Source of the DNA: Jacaranda mimosifolia
Taxonomy: Eukaryota; Streptophyta; Magnoliopsida; Lamiales; Bignoniaceae
DNA length: 64,000 nucleotides
NCBI GenBank assembly: GCA_018894105.1
Contig: CM032123.1
Span: forward strand, 5,767,001-5,831,000
Reading direction: 5' to 3'
A program made the position numbers and the translations under genes. Below the pieces are notes generated by a model. The model saw nothing but the letters and a program-made list of their open reading frames with translations, searched no databases and had not been told where the DNA came from. Numbering within the stretch: the first letter of the stretch is position 1; each line of letters starts with the position of its first letter. Shown here in pieces: positions 13,821 through 25,635 of this stretch.

Positions 13821-14399
13821 ATTATGAAGTATTTACGGGCTTAGGTCCATGATTATCAAGTTAAAGATGATGAAGATCAATATTTTTTATGGAATTTTCG
13901 GATTTATGGATAGATGGATAATTCTAGAGGTTTTGCATCATAGTAAAAGTCTATCTGGGTAGTTTTTGACCCCCGTAATTTATCTAATCATATTAGTTAG
14001 CTAAAACCATATGAATATAGGTGATATAAAATCCTAGAACCTCCCTTTTTGTACCACTATATTTTCATGCGAAAATTCATCATAGATATTCCCTATTATG
14101 TAATTACTAAACTATGGTAATAGCTAGCTAAAATTTAGAATAAGTAAATCATGAAAAGTTAGGATTTCGGATAGTTAGTCATGAGTTTGGGAATTTCAGT
14201 AACTATCCAATCCTGATAAGTTAAAGATTCTAGAAATTTCATGAACTACCTAATCCTGATAAGGTTAGAATTTTAGAATTATCTCCGTGGCTTTGAGTTA
14301 TCATTATCTGAGATTGAGATCTGACAAATTTGAGGAGTTAGAATTAGAGTAACCTTCTTATTTCAATAAGATATGGATTCTAGTTTATCTAGAATACTT

Positions 14400-14980
14400 A
14401 GCCTAGTAGTATAAATACACCTATGGTAGGAAATAGAGAGACCAATACGCAGAGGTGAGAAAAATATCGATTTTTCTATTGTTCTTTAGAAAATTCGTAG
14501 GGAATTTTATTCTTGTGTACTAGCATACTATTATTTTTGTCGTAGAATTAGTAGAGAACGCTTAAGTGGTAGATCAAATTTGAGAGAAATTTTGGATTTT
14601 AAGATTAATTTATTGGGTGAAGTGTTGCTCATAAGATATTGATTCATTATTTTGTAGATAACTTAGTTCTGGAAGAGGAAGATGAGCAGTTTTTGGGATG
14701 GGGACAAGAGATTGGTATTTTTAGAATATGTTTGTTTGATGTTTAAAATTTCTAGTTAATTGATTAGGATTATTTTTTTTGAGATCTTGGGTACTCAAGT
14801 TTGATTGTTAAGACAAGTTTTTAAATTATCTTTCATTGGGACAATTTATTTTTGGGATTGTTTAATAAAACTTTTAAGAATTTAGCATGCTCTATTGAAT
14901 CCAAAGCTTAATGTCTTTGAATCTATGGGCTTAGGGGCATTGCCGACTGCCGTATTATGTCTCAAATTTGGGGAGTGACA
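14400..14980 (+). repeat. Second Ty3-type LTR remnant, 3' end at 14980
   Basis: A TATA-like tagtataaataca at about 14406 is followed by a leader and ends in caaatttggggagtgaca, the kind of terminus seen in plant Ty3 LTRs that start and end with TGTCAC/GTGACA. No primer site or coding region follows. The left boundary is not determined. Confidence 0.4.
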
Positions 14981-16860
14981 AAATTATTATCATGTAAGCT
15001 TTTCTACTTTCTAATATTATGTTGAAGAAACCAAGCACAAGAGGAGATTATGACTACGGATCCACCAGTCTTAATAGTTTGCCAGTCAGTCATTTTTATT
15101 TTAAAACACGTTAATAGTTCTCAAATCAATTATTTTTTGTATTAAAAAAACTTCAATGTGAGTTACGTTTTATTGAAATTATGATGAGTGTAATTTGAAC
15201 AATACAGTTATGGCTAATTTCGCACAAGTTCAAATTCTTCGTCCTATTCTAAGTTTTTTAACTTAAAAAAAAAAAAAAAAAAACTCAAGTGTGGTGGGAA
15301 GAGACTGAAAATGGTCTAAAAACATAGTATTGAAATTTTATCTCTCAATCTATTTAAGTTATTAGGTAAGTTTTGAATCACGTAATTGCCAATTATGGAT
15401 ACTAAAGTGGAATTAATTTTATCCTTTTCGCCTATTGTTGAAGCCATATTCATGTATTTGTTACATGTGTTATGAATTCGAAAGTAATTACCACTCTCAC
15501 TGTGTTAAAGTTTTAATTTAATTGGCCTAGTGGCATCATTCTCATACTTGTTTGTGTGAGGGTTGGATTCGAATCCTACAAACTTTTTATCTGTGAAATA
15601 ATATATATATATATATATAATATTTTAAATGACTATTTTCCTTAAAAATAATAATTGTAAATTAATAGCATGGCATTATTATTATAATTGACATAGAGTT
15701 TTAAAAAATACTTTTATATTAAAAATAAAGTTTAATTTTGTAAGTGAGTATCAATAAAATTTATAAATATATGGCACAGACATTTTTTAGTTTGATCAAT
15801 TGGTTATATGACATTTAAATTAAAATGGTCAAAATAAATTAAAAGTGAGTGTGTATAATTTCATGGATGAAATTGGACTATCTCAAAAGGATTTGATAAA
15901 ACTCGAGAACAATCCTATGAAACCACAACTTCCCTCTATGTCCTGGTCCGACTCATTCTGAATCCTATTTCACAGGTTGGACCAGATAGATGTACTAAAT
16001 CTATATTATCTGTATTATATATAAAGTATCTATTGCCTTTTGGCACGTGTTTAGGTGATCTTCCTAAAATGCTTTCATTATTTTTTTTTTATTCTTATAA
16101 ATATACCAAAGTCTTCTTTTCTCTTCTCTAATATTTTTTTCTCTTCAATTACTTACTCTTTTTTTTTTTTCCTTTCTACCTTAGTTTTTGTTCCTTTTAC
16201 TTTCATAAAAATTTAAATAAGTATATCAAAAATATTAAAAAAACTAAAAATTTTAGCAATATATAAAAAGTAAACAAATTATATATTATAAAACTTTAGC
16301 ACACGGATGTAACAAAATTGCTAATAACCATAAAAGAAATATTCTTTTGTAGAAAAGGGTATATTAACCGCCAAAATATCATATATGATATATTGTATTT
16401 ATGAAGAATACTTGAATACTCCATGTTTTTATTTTCAAATATTAAAGTTACAAGAAATATATTGTTGAGTGTGTTGACCAAGACTTGTAAGCTATGTTGA
16501 ATTCATTGGCGTCCAAAACATTAAAACTAAAAATCTACTCTATCATTTATTTATAAACTCAAAATTCACTCCAGGTAAGACGAATTAAGATAGTAGTTTA
16601 TTGAAATGGATCGCAGGACTCACTCCAAGAAGGATTATATAGATTTATTTCGAGTACGTTTAATAAAATAGAACTTTTGTATAATAAAGTTTGGACTGTA
16701 TTTGGATGGAAATAATTCAGATTCTACCAAGCTCATTGCAATTTTTTTTTTCTTATTTGGATGGATTTTAAAATTATAAATGGATCTCAGAATTAGTCGA
16801 GTTTTAGTTTTTGGACTCAAATGTAATTTGTCGAATATTATATATGTATATTTCTATTTG
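14981..16860. other. AT-rich intergenic sequence, nothing recognised
   Basis: A poly(A) run lies at 15265-15283 and a TA run at 15601-15620. No gene, domain or clear repeat structure was seen. Two small minus-strand open frames at 16296-16820 have low-complexity, AT-driven composition. Confidence 0.5.
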
Positions 16861-16862
16861 TT

Positions 16863-16877
16863 ATGTATGTATGTATG

Positions 16878-16928
<51 letters not shown>

Positions 16929-16990
16929 GAAAATATGTATATTACATATATACTTATATATAAAATGTACATACATATTTCTACAAATTA

Positions 16991-17060
<70 letters not shown>
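16863..17060. repeat. Compound microsatellite cluster
   Basis: (GTAT)n at about 16863-16880, (CT)n at 16881-16908 and (AT)n to 16928 run directly into one another. A long (AAT)n array occupies 16995-17060. Such arrays are typically length-polymorphic. Confidence 0.9.
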
Positions 17061-17062
<2 letters not shown>

Positions 17063-17164
17063 ACGTACATTAATGTATCAATTTTACATTTAATAATTTA
17101 TAAATTTCAAATATTGGAACATGCATGTATATATTTGTAAATAATTATTCTTTATTCATAATAT

Positions 17165-17755
17165 TAGGGCTTGTTTGTTTACAAACTCCCAATACATTTT
17201 TCAACTCCCAAAATTTAAACAGACAAACAATACACATTCCCCAACCCCACTCCCAAAATACAAAATTCATTCTCCAAAATGCCCTTACTATTCACACTAT
17301 AATACGTTCCTCAATACTAAGTACTTGTCATAAATTGTCCCATTTACATTACATATATACACATACTTCCACTCATTCAATTTATATATACATATATATA
17401 AATATTTTTAAAATATCCATTTTACTGTACCAACCCAATTAAAAAGTTATTGATGTGACATCCTATTCCCTCACAAAATACAAACAAACAAATAATTTTC
17501 TCTTAATTTATTCTCTACTTACCACCCACAACAGGACTATTCATAAAAATATGGTGAGAAAAAAAAAATTTACAAAATTACCGTGATTTAAAAAGTTTAT
17601 AAATCTATAGTAAGGCGTGCAGCCACGCCTTTAAGTTTCCTCTCTTTTTTTTTGGCGCAATTGAGAATCGGACCAGATCACGCCTCTCAATTGATAATCG
17701 AAAGGGCCACACCTCTTGGGTAAATTTTTTTTCATGACATGCACGCCTTGTATTT
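17165..17755 (+). repeat. Left arm of a diverged long inverted repeat
   Basis: The arm starts TAGGGCTTGTTTGTTT and includes the block tttataaatctatagtaagg followed by cgtgcagccacgcctt. The same block appears in reverse complement near 20912-20950, and further matches (cctcttgggt, ctcccaa) extend the pairing on both sides. With the right arm it encloses the pararetrovirus-like fragment. It is probably the end of a DNA transposon; no target duplication was identified. Confidence 0.5.
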
Positions 17756-18251
17756 TATTTTATTTTTAAATAATTCGTTGCTGTGGAATATATTTGATAG
17801 GCTAATGAGCATTAGGGTTGACATCAGTCCTAATATATAATTGAATATAATATTTTTATTATATATTTAATTTAATTAATTAATATTTTTAAAATATTAA
17901 AATTGAGCCATAAAAATGTAATACAAATTCTAATTTTTTTCTATAAATGTACTATTTTATAAAATACAAGTGATTGAAACATGTTTTTATAAATTTATTG
18001 TGTTCTGTACTTACTTTAATTAATGTAATATATTAATTCGTGAAGGGATGATTTAGAACCTTGGCCAAAATAGGTATGTGAAACCGCAGTACAATAGTAC
18101 ATTAATCAAGAATAATCATACCTTCTAATCATAAGTGATGTTCGTAATTTCAAGGTATATTATTATTATATCATATGAAACTATCACATAATGTTTTTAC
18201 CTCCTATTTATTTATTCCACTTACAAAACCCACCATTCACATAACTTGATC

Positions 18252-18360
18252 ATATATATATATATATATTATGTATATGATATAATATTTTATATAATAT
18301 ATCATATATTGTATATATTATATATTACAATACATATATAATATATTACATAATATTATT
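18252..18360. repeat. TA-rich tract left of the pararetrovirus-like fragment
   Basis: A mixed TA/ATAT tract directly upstream of the capsid-like coding remnant. A similar tract follows on the other side at 19914-20030. TA-rich flanks are a known feature of many endogenous caulimovirid loci. Confidence 0.7.
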
Positions 18361-18423
18361 TTCATAAAAGGAATTTATAATAATCAAAAACCGAAAATAA
18401 CCGAATTAGAAATGAATTTTCCT

Positions 18424-19880
18424 ATTTAATGGATTATAGCCAAAAAATTGATTTTAGTCCTGGATCTCCAGCCAGGCAACTTATTCAAAAAGAATTCAAT
18501 TTACCCAAATGGGAGCCATTTAGAAAATGGATTTTTGAAAATTTCAAAATGAATTTTATTTTTTGCTTCAAAAGAAAATAGAATAATTCCATTTGTTCCA
18601 TGGTTTATAACCAATTATGTTGAAATTATATTTCAATTTTAGAAAGAAATTATAAATTGAGTAGTGGACAAGTTTTAAAAGCTATTTGTCCACCTCAACA
18701 ACCTTTTCAAATTTATAATAATGGAGATAACTTATATTTTTCTTCATTTCAAAAACTTTTTGAAAATGAGACCTTCCAAATTACTATTGTTGCTATTAAT
18801 AACTTAGTAAAATAGCAAAATTATGCTAATATGTATTTGAATGTTTTAGGAGAACAAATATTATCTCTTAATAATAGAGTTGAAAGTTTATATTCTCTTG
18901 TTAATCAAGTTAAAAATCTTATAAGTGTGGCAAACCTTAATCAAAGACAACTACAACAACCAGAGGTGATTGCTACCCCTAGTATTCAACCTCCTCCTGA
19001 AACTCATAATTTCAAATTGAAATCTATTACTGAATTAGAAAAAATTCTTGATAATAAGTTTAAAGGATTAAAAGTTAATACTCTTAATAAAGAGTTTGAA
19101 GATGGTATGAGTAATATAGAGAGTTATAAGAATTATATTAAAGATGAGATAAATAAAATTGAAAAATATGCTGATAAACCTACTATGAGGATGTATTATT
19201 ATCCAAGACCTACACCTCAAGATGTTCTTCATGAGGAACAAGAATATATAGTCAATAATAGTTACAATGGTAAAAACATTTATGAATGGAATTTAGATGG
19301 TTATACTGAAAGACAGATTTATAATCTTGTTCATAGAATTCTTATGCATAGCACAATTTAAAAAACAAATGGAAATAGTGATAAAATTGTTGCTAATATG
19401 ATTGTTGCAGGATTTACTGGCCAATTAAAAGATTGGTGGGATAATTATCTTACTGTTTCTGATAGAAATGAAATTCTTAATACTATTAAGACTGAATCTG
19501 GTCATAACGTTGAAAATGCTGTTTATACACTTGTTGTTAATATTATAGAACATTTTACTGGTAGATGGTCTGATAATTCTAAAAATATTAGAACTCTTCT
19601 TAATGGTCTAAAGTGTCCGACACTCACTTCATATAGGTGGTATAAGGATACATTTTTGTCTAGAGTTATGGAACTCCCTGAGTCTAATAGTACTCATTGG
19701 AAATCTAAATTTATAGATGGTTTACCTTCTTTATTTTCAGAAAGAGTTAGAAAGAATCTTAGAAAAGGAGGAACTCAAATTGAGTATGAAAATTATACAT
19801 ATGGTAAACTTATAGGAACTTGTATTCAAGAAGGTATATCCTTATGTAATCTCATGGCTGGTTGGTCCTTATATCCTTGA
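18424..19880 (+). pseudogene. Endogenous pararetrovirus-like capsid-region fragment
   Basis: A coding remnant is open from 18831 to 19358 and again from 19362 to 19880 in the same frame, split only by a TAA at 19359. Upstream coding-like sequence reaches back to about 18424, with at least three stops. Visible features are a Gln/Pro-rich linker, a YYYPRPTPQDVLHEE segment, YEWNLDGYTERQIYN, AGFTGQLKDWWDNYL and KCPTLTSYRWYKDTFL. This motif order resembles the capsid part of the polyprotein of endogenous Caulimoviridae (florendovirus-like) in plant genomes. A Ty3-type gag of the same broad fold is the alternative. No zinc knuckle, protease or RT follows, so this is a fragment that cannot encode a working virus. 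Family assignment is from memory of motifs and needs a search. Confidence 0.6.
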
Positions 19881-19913
19881 ACCCTTAACATATCCACGAT
19901 CCTGCCCCCTGAA

Positions 19914-20030
19914 TATATTATAAATATTATATTATATATTATAATATATAATATATTACATAATATTATATATATTATATTGTATATATTATATATTGTA
20001 TAAATAATATAATTACAATATAATTAATAC
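19914..20030. repeat. TA-rich tract right of the pararetrovirus-like fragment
   Basis: Tracts of TATTATAT/ATAATAT composition begin within about 35 bp of the end of the capsid-like reading frame and mirror the left tract at 18252-18360. Confidence 0.7.
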
Positions 20031-20734
20031 ATATAATTAATCTGTAAAATGTTATACACATAATTTAGAAGAGATATAATTTTTTAAAATATACATAACA
20101 CTGATAATTTTTTGTAAACAATTTCATTTAATATGGGTTAATTTCATTATTTAGTTTTAAATTTCTAACTTAATATAAATATTATTAATAATTAATAAAA
20201 AAATTTAGCATTTCAATTACTTAAGAACCATTAATGTAAAAATTGATACTCCATAATGCGCTTTTATTTTCTTTTTAGTTTTGTATGAACTAATAATTAG
20301 AAAGAAAATACCATAAATATTAACTAATGCTAATGTCATGTCTATCAATTTTGAACTATTCAAACTAAGTATTAAAACTCACTTTCGAGTCACAAGATCA
20401 TGTCAAACTTAATAATAAACAAATTAAATTAAAATACTTTTAAAATATTAAAAACCAACATGATATTGATGAGTAAAAATCTTCCTCCTCCAAAATAAAG
20501 CCTGTAATAAAACTGTAAAAAATTAAAAAAAAACTGTAATATATTATTTTAACAATAACAAAATAATAATATAAAATAAACAAAAATATAAAATTAAAAT
20601 CTTGAATAGCATAAATTTAAATTTACCTTATCTCAAATTATTTAAAACACAATTTCTTCTTCCCTATCTTTTTTTCTCCCTCTTCTTTGCTTTTCCTCTC
20701 AAATTTTTTACCAGCACTCAACTCACTCGGAATG
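20031..20734. other. AT-rich sequence, nothing recognised
   Basis: No coding homology was seen. Short open frames at about 20600-20930 run through poly(A)/poly(T) tracts and the inverted-repeat arm and are not credible genes. Confidence 0.5.
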
Positions 20735-21125
20735 TGAATGCTGGAGCAAGGGAGTATATGCATCGCGGATACAAGTGTAGTGTCACAGTACACCCAAGAG
20801 GCGTGGCTTGATTTCTTAAAAAAAAAAAAAATATCAGCACAACAGGCCATGCCTCTTTTGGTGCGGTAATATAAAAAAAAAAAAAGAAAGAAAGAAAGAA
20901 AATACACTTAAAGACATGGCTGCAAGCCACGCCTTACCATAGATTTATAAATTTTTCAAAATCACGATAATTTTATAAAAATTATTTTTTTTCATAATAT
21001 TTTTATAAATTAGCCCCCAAAACACAAACAAACAACAATTACATTCTTCAATCTCACTTTCCAAAATTCATTCTCCCACAAATTTTTGGGAGAATGTCTT
21101 AATTCACATCCAAATAAAGCCTTAT
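20735..21125 (-). repeat. Right arm of the long inverted repeat
   Basis: Read on the minus strand this begins TAAGGCTTTATTTGGATG and contains the same ordered blocks as 17165-17755, including ataaatctatggtaaggcgt, a CTCCCA-rich part and cctcttgggtgta. Pairing is diverged and interrupted, so this is an old element end or a segment of the same repeat family in opposite orientation. Confidence 0.5.
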
Positions 21126-21607
21126 ATAAATGATATTATTTTTAATAAATATATATTTTTAATATTTTTAAGATTATAAAATTAAGTATTGCGAATCTAA
21201 CGGTTGAATCTGTCAGGTCTGGGGACTGTGTCAAATCGGATTCCGGATCCCTAAACAGCCTGACGAGCCGGCCTAAGTTTGAACATTACCCAAGCTAAAT
21301 CCAATTCGTTGCCACCAGGAAATATTGTACACATGATGCATCACTAGAATAGTTTCTATACTGCCAATATGTACTGAAATAAAGATGATAATTATGCGGT
21401 GGTGCAGCCAGCTGCCAACAACTGGATTGAAAAGAAAGTGTGTGGTAGAGAAGCTGCCTAGGAGCATTAATTATTTCCAAAAACTTACAAGTGATAAACG
21501 TGTCATTTCAAAAGAGATCGAATTGATTAAGGTCCGATAATTATAATTTTAATTAACATCTTATATTCCTTAAAAAAAAAAATATATTTATAAATAATTC
21601 TTGAGCA

Positions 21608-21764
21608 GGCTATCGTGCGGTGGCGCTGGACTTGAGGGGGTACGACGACACCACTGGCGTACCACTCCACAACTCTTGAAAATTCTTTGTTCCATATATA
21701 ATTGGTGATCTTATATTTTGTCTCGATGCCGTCGCCCGAATGGAGACGATCACTATATCCGGCA
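21608..21764 (+). pseudogene. Epoxide hydrolase exon fragment
   Basis: One frame from 21608 reads GYRAVALDLRGYDDTTGVP, then a TGA at 21677, then KFFVPYIIGDLIFCLDAVA. This matches the conserved region after the oxyanion-hole segment in plant soluble epoxide hydrolases of the alpha/beta-hydrolase fold (typically YRAVAPDLRGYGDTTGAP followed by a VGDLIALLDA-like helix). The bases just before (gagcag) could be a splice acceptor. The nucleophile motif and the cap domain are absent, and downstream sequence soon loses homology. It is a broken gene or a captured exon, about 500 bp upstream of P450 copy A. Intact family members hydrate epoxides to diols. Confidence 0.65.
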
Positions 21765-22180
21765 ATGAAAAATCGTTTAAAAGAACTTGGGGGATAGGGC
21801 GCTCAATTTGATGACCATGCCGACGGAGAAGAAGTAATTAGAGAATTGGGACGGCTATTGTTGGATGGGGAGGATTTTTGCTTATGTTTAAGTTTTTAAT
21901 TCTTAATTGTATATCAATTTTAGTAAGGTTAATTTGGGTATTTCATATTTAAAATTATTTTATTTTTTATAAATTAACTAAATTATAAATGATTTAAAAA
22001 AATTATTCATGCACTTGTCAATTTTTTAAGAGATATAGAATATTAAATAAAATTATAGTTATCGAACCCTAATCAACCCAAAAAAGATCCTTCTTCTTAA
22101 ATATATGACAAAATATTCAACATCATATGCTCACATGCTCCTATTAATATACGATTAATTCATTTGTAATTATCAACTAC
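21765..22180. other. Intergenic stretch upstream of P450 copy A
   Basis: Possible further epoxide-hydrolase-derived sequence lies at 21765-21880 but could not be aligned with confidence. The rest is AT-rich with no feature seen. Confidence 0.4.
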
Positions 22181-22273
22181 TAATAGTTCGACTTTATATT
22201 ACTTACTTCTATATATTCTTCTTTTTGCTCTTGCTATACAAACAGGTCGAAATAAACAGAGGAAAACATATCC
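22181..22273 (+). promoter_or_regulatory. Core promoter and leader of P450 copy A
   Basis: TAATAGTTCGAC (22181-22192) is followed by ttatattacttacttc and a TATA-like CTATATAT at about 22209, roughly 60 bp before the ATG. The same arrangement is seen upstream of copies B and C (TTAATAGTTCAA, then a TATATATT box), which supports its being ancestral promoter sequence of the cluster. Confidence 0.5.
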
Positions 22274-23514
22274 ATGGATCTTGTCCCATTTTTCTTCCTA
22301 CTATGTATTCTCTTGTGGACATGCTTCCATGTCTTAAGGTCAATTTTACGGACCCGGCGACCGGCAAACTTTCCTCCGGGGCCTCCACTTTTTCCGATTA
22401 TTGGAAACATTCCCCAACTAATTGGAGCCCAAAACCCCCACCAATCACTCGCAAAACTCTCCAAGACTTATGGCCCTATGATGCACCTCAAGCTTGGTAG
22501 CATGGACACGATAGTTGTATCCTCCCCGGAAATTGCTAGGGAAGTATATCAATAACATGATCAGGTTTTCTCCAGTCGACCCCACCCGGCTGTATCCGAT
22601 GTTCACGGCCACAACAAGGTGTCGATTGGGTGGCTCCCGGCGGCCAGCCAGTGGCGGGTTCTTCGCAAAATATGCAAAGAGCAGATGTTTTCGCAGCAGA
22701 GACTTGATGCAAGCCAGGGACTCCGCCAGGAAAAGCTGAAGGAATTGCGTGACTATGTGCAAGAATGTTGCGATAGCAGCCGAGTTGTGGATATTGCCGA
22801 TGCTGCCTTTATTACATTGCTGAATCTTATTTCAGCCAGTTTGTTTTCGACGGAATTTGGTCAGTATAGTTCAGATTCGTCACAAGAATTCAAGGAAGTT
22901 GTGCACGGTACAATGCAAGCCGTAGGCACGCCAAATCTTGCTGACTACTTCCCGTTTCTTAAGCCTGTTGAACCTCAGGGGCTTAGGCGCAGAGCGGCGT
23001 CATATTATGGAAAAATGATTCGAATCTTTGATGATATAATTGACAAGAGAATGCAATCAGAAAGCGGTGCATCCAAAAAAGATCTTCTAGAGGCACTACT
23101 TGACATCAGCCGCAAAAATGAGTATGAATTATCCCGGAAAGACATAATACATTTACTTATTGTAAGTGAAACTATTCCCTGAATTTTGATCTTCAATTTT
23201 CATAAGAAAAACACCAAAATAATTATATTTGGTTTTTAATTTTGACCCAAAAAATATTAAGAAATATATATTTTCATTCACTTCAAATAATAGTCATTGT
23301 TTAATCTTTTCATTTCATTTTCTTCTCTGCACTAAAATTTAAGGTGTAAAAATGACAGGTAATTAATTTTATTTTATTTTTCATATTTATGATGTGCAAC
23401 CTTGTGTTTCAGCTTTTGGCCCTTTATATTTTTCTTTCTTTTTTCTGGGAGAGGTTTATTTATGAACCTTTAGATCGTATATATGACATTAATGCAAATA
23501 TTAATTTTACTATA

Positions 23515-23870
23515 TAACATCATTATATATATCTCTATTTTTAACAATTCACAACTTACTTGGATATATATATATATATATCAATCGATAGGATGAAATT
23601 TTCCTCAAAATAATTATCACTTTAAAATTCTTCTAGAAAACAATAATTGAATAGGTGCTACTGACAATAGCTACCCCGTTCTCTAATTCAGAAGAAGAAA
23701 CTAGTTTTTCTTTTAAATTTCTTTACCATATAAGATCATTATATATATATATATATCTATTTAACTAGTCTCAACTCACTTGAATAAATAATTGTTGAAT
23801 AGTATGAAATTTCCTCAAAATAATAATCACTTTCAAATTCTTCTAGAAAACAATAATTGATCCTAGATGC
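23515..23870. repeat. Imperfect tandem duplication in the intron of copy A
   Basis: Two units about 210 bp apart (from about 23515 and 23728) share a TA-rich lead and then a block beginning atgaaat(t)ttcctcaaaat and ending ttctagaaaacaataattga (ends near 23649 and 23860). It is an intron-internal duplication and does not affect coding. Confidence 0.7.
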
Positions 23871-24077
23871 TAAGATATCGACTCCTTCCTCCTTCAGAAA
23901 AGGGGGATCAAAATATTTTTCTCTTTGTAAGAGAGGAGAAATTAGTTCGTTTTTTCATTTTTACTCTTTCTTTCCTACCATATAAGATCAACAATTTGAA
24001 TTTTTACCATACAAGACGCGCATCATTTCACAAAATAATTACTTGACTAACTAGAGCATATAAACAATACGTAAACT

Positions 24078-24768
24078 TAGACCTGGCAAATGGAAACCCG
24101 TGGGTAACTTAAGAGCGGGTAAGAATGAGTTGGGTAAATTTACCCACATGTAAAATTATCTATTTTTTATTGGGTATGAGATACTGGATTCATTATCCAT
24201 GACTATGGGTAATGGGTAACCCACAAGTATCCGTAATAAATTTTTATTTTTTTATATTTAAAGAAAAATTCATATTTTTTTTTCAATTTACATAATATTA
24301 TTTAAATATTACCTAAACAAAATTAATAAAAGAGATTACAAATTTCAAATATATATTGAACAAATATTTTAAAGCATGTCAAATGTTTTAGTTTGAAAAC
24401 TACAACTTAAATATTTAAACATATATTAAATTTAAGTTATATTACATTTCGAAGTTTAAATTTAAATTTCATTATATATCAAAAGTTTTTTGAAATAAAA
24501 GTTTAAACACCACTTAAATATTGTTGATATCATTAACAAAACAAAGTGTTGCACTTTCCAAAATAGTTGCAAAAATTAGAGAAAAATTAAAATAAAATAT
24601 AAATGCTTATTCACGGGTTACCCGTGTGTACCTGTGGATTGGGTAAAAAAATGGGGGGTAATTAGACGGCGGGTCAAATTACCCATATTTTATTAAGTAG
24701 AGAAAATGAGGTCTATTACTCGCATTTTTTTGGGTACCCGTGGTCTGGGTAATTTTTTGCTGCGTCTA
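24078..24768. mobile_element. Possible hAT-like non-autonomous element in the intron of copy A
   Basis: The termini TAGACCTGGCAAA (24078) and, in reverse complement, TAGACGCAGCAAA (ending 24768) form imperfect inverted repeats. Just inside each end are many copies of a GGGTAACCC/ACCCGTGGGTA-like motif, as in plant hAT-type MITEs. No coding capacity and no convincing 8-bp target duplication were seen, so class and limits are tentative. Confidence 0.45.
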
Positions 24769-25461
24769 GTGGTTATCATCCATTAATTACTTAAAGCTCT
24801 TGTTTTCTGCCAGACGGTGACTATAATTATTTTTATTTTATTTTAGGATTTATTTGTTGCTGGAAGCCAGGAACAGATACGAGTGCAGCTACAGTAGAAT
24901 GGGCCATGGCAGAATTAATACACAATCCTCGGAAGATGGCAAAAGCAAGAAACAAGCTTCAAGCTGTGATTGACCAAAAGGGGCATGTTGAAGAATCAGA
25001 TAATATCCAGGCTTCCATACTTGCAGGCTGTATTCAAAGAGACTTTCAGGCTTCACCCCTCGGCTCCTTTACTGGTACCTCGTAAGGCTGAGGTTGATAT
25101 AGAAATTAATTGTTGCATAGTACCCAAAAATGCTCAGGTACTTGTTAATGTATGGGCATGCGGTAGAGATTCTCGTATATGGTCAAATCCAAATTCTTTT
25201 GAGCCTGAGAGATTTTTAGACAACAAAATAGATTTCAAAGGGCAAGATTTTGAGCTCTTTCCGTTTGGCTCGGGGAGGAGAATATGTCCAGGCCTGCCGT
25301 TAGCTTACCGCATGGTGCACCTCATGTTGGCCTTCCTCATTCACGACTTTGATTGGAAACTTGAAGGGGGAATTAGGCCACAAGAAATGAATATCAAGGA
25401 AAAGTTTAAGCTTACCTTGCAGAAGGCCGTGCCTCTCAAGATTGTTCCTGTCAAACTGTGA

Positions 25462-25630
25462 GAGATTTTGTTGGTAAAATGGAAGTGAGAATAAATTTAC
25501 TTTAAATTATAAAGGTTATGAGATAATAACTTTGTTTAGTAATTGTTTTCATAAGATAATTATATGGAACAGAGAGTATTTTACAAATAGATAAGCTACT
25601 GCTATTTTTATTTAGTGCATTTTGACTTGT
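25462..25630 (+). other. Conserved 3' untranslated region of copy A
   Basis: The segment around gagaataaatttactttaaa and gataataactttgtttagta recurs after copy B (from 41657) and, on the minus strand, after copy C (below 43740). The shared 3' sequence shows that the three copies arose by gene duplication and not by retroposition. Confidence 0.7.
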
Positions 25631-25635
25631 TTTGC

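Larger units (their letters stand above)
22274..25461 (+). pseudogene. CYP76-like cytochrome P450, copy A (near-intact pseudogene)
   Basis: The two-exon structure would give about 497 residues, the normal CYP76 length. Exon 1 (22274-23161) encodes an N-terminal membrane anchor, the PPGPP hinge and a KICKEQMFS segment; the intron is 23162-24846 (GT-AG, phase 0). Exon 2 (24847-25461) carries the I-helix, the K-helix ETFR (ExxR), FEPERF and the heme-binding loop PFGSGRRICPG with its cysteine. Three lesions are visible: TAA at 22553-22555 (codon 94, lysine in B and C); an 8-bp insertion at 24865-24872 inside the I-helix AGTDT motif; and one extra A near 25003 that restores frame. Intact relatives are ER-anchored monooxygenases acting on terpenoids with a reductase partner; the substrate here is unknown. 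Because lesions are few, assembly error should be excluded. Similarity to geraniol-hydroxylase/ferruginol-synthase-like CYP76 enzymes is by recognised motifs only. Confidence 0.85.

Noticed and set aside
18252..20030. Tandem TA tracts considered as an origin or matrix-attachment region
   Set aside because: TA-rich sequence alone is not evidence for either; the capsid-like fragment between them offers a better explanation.
22225..22739. Alternative frames on both strands across P450 exon 1
   Set aside because: Shadows of the P450 reading frame; the P450 frame is the only one with family motifs, and the same shadows recur in copies B and C.
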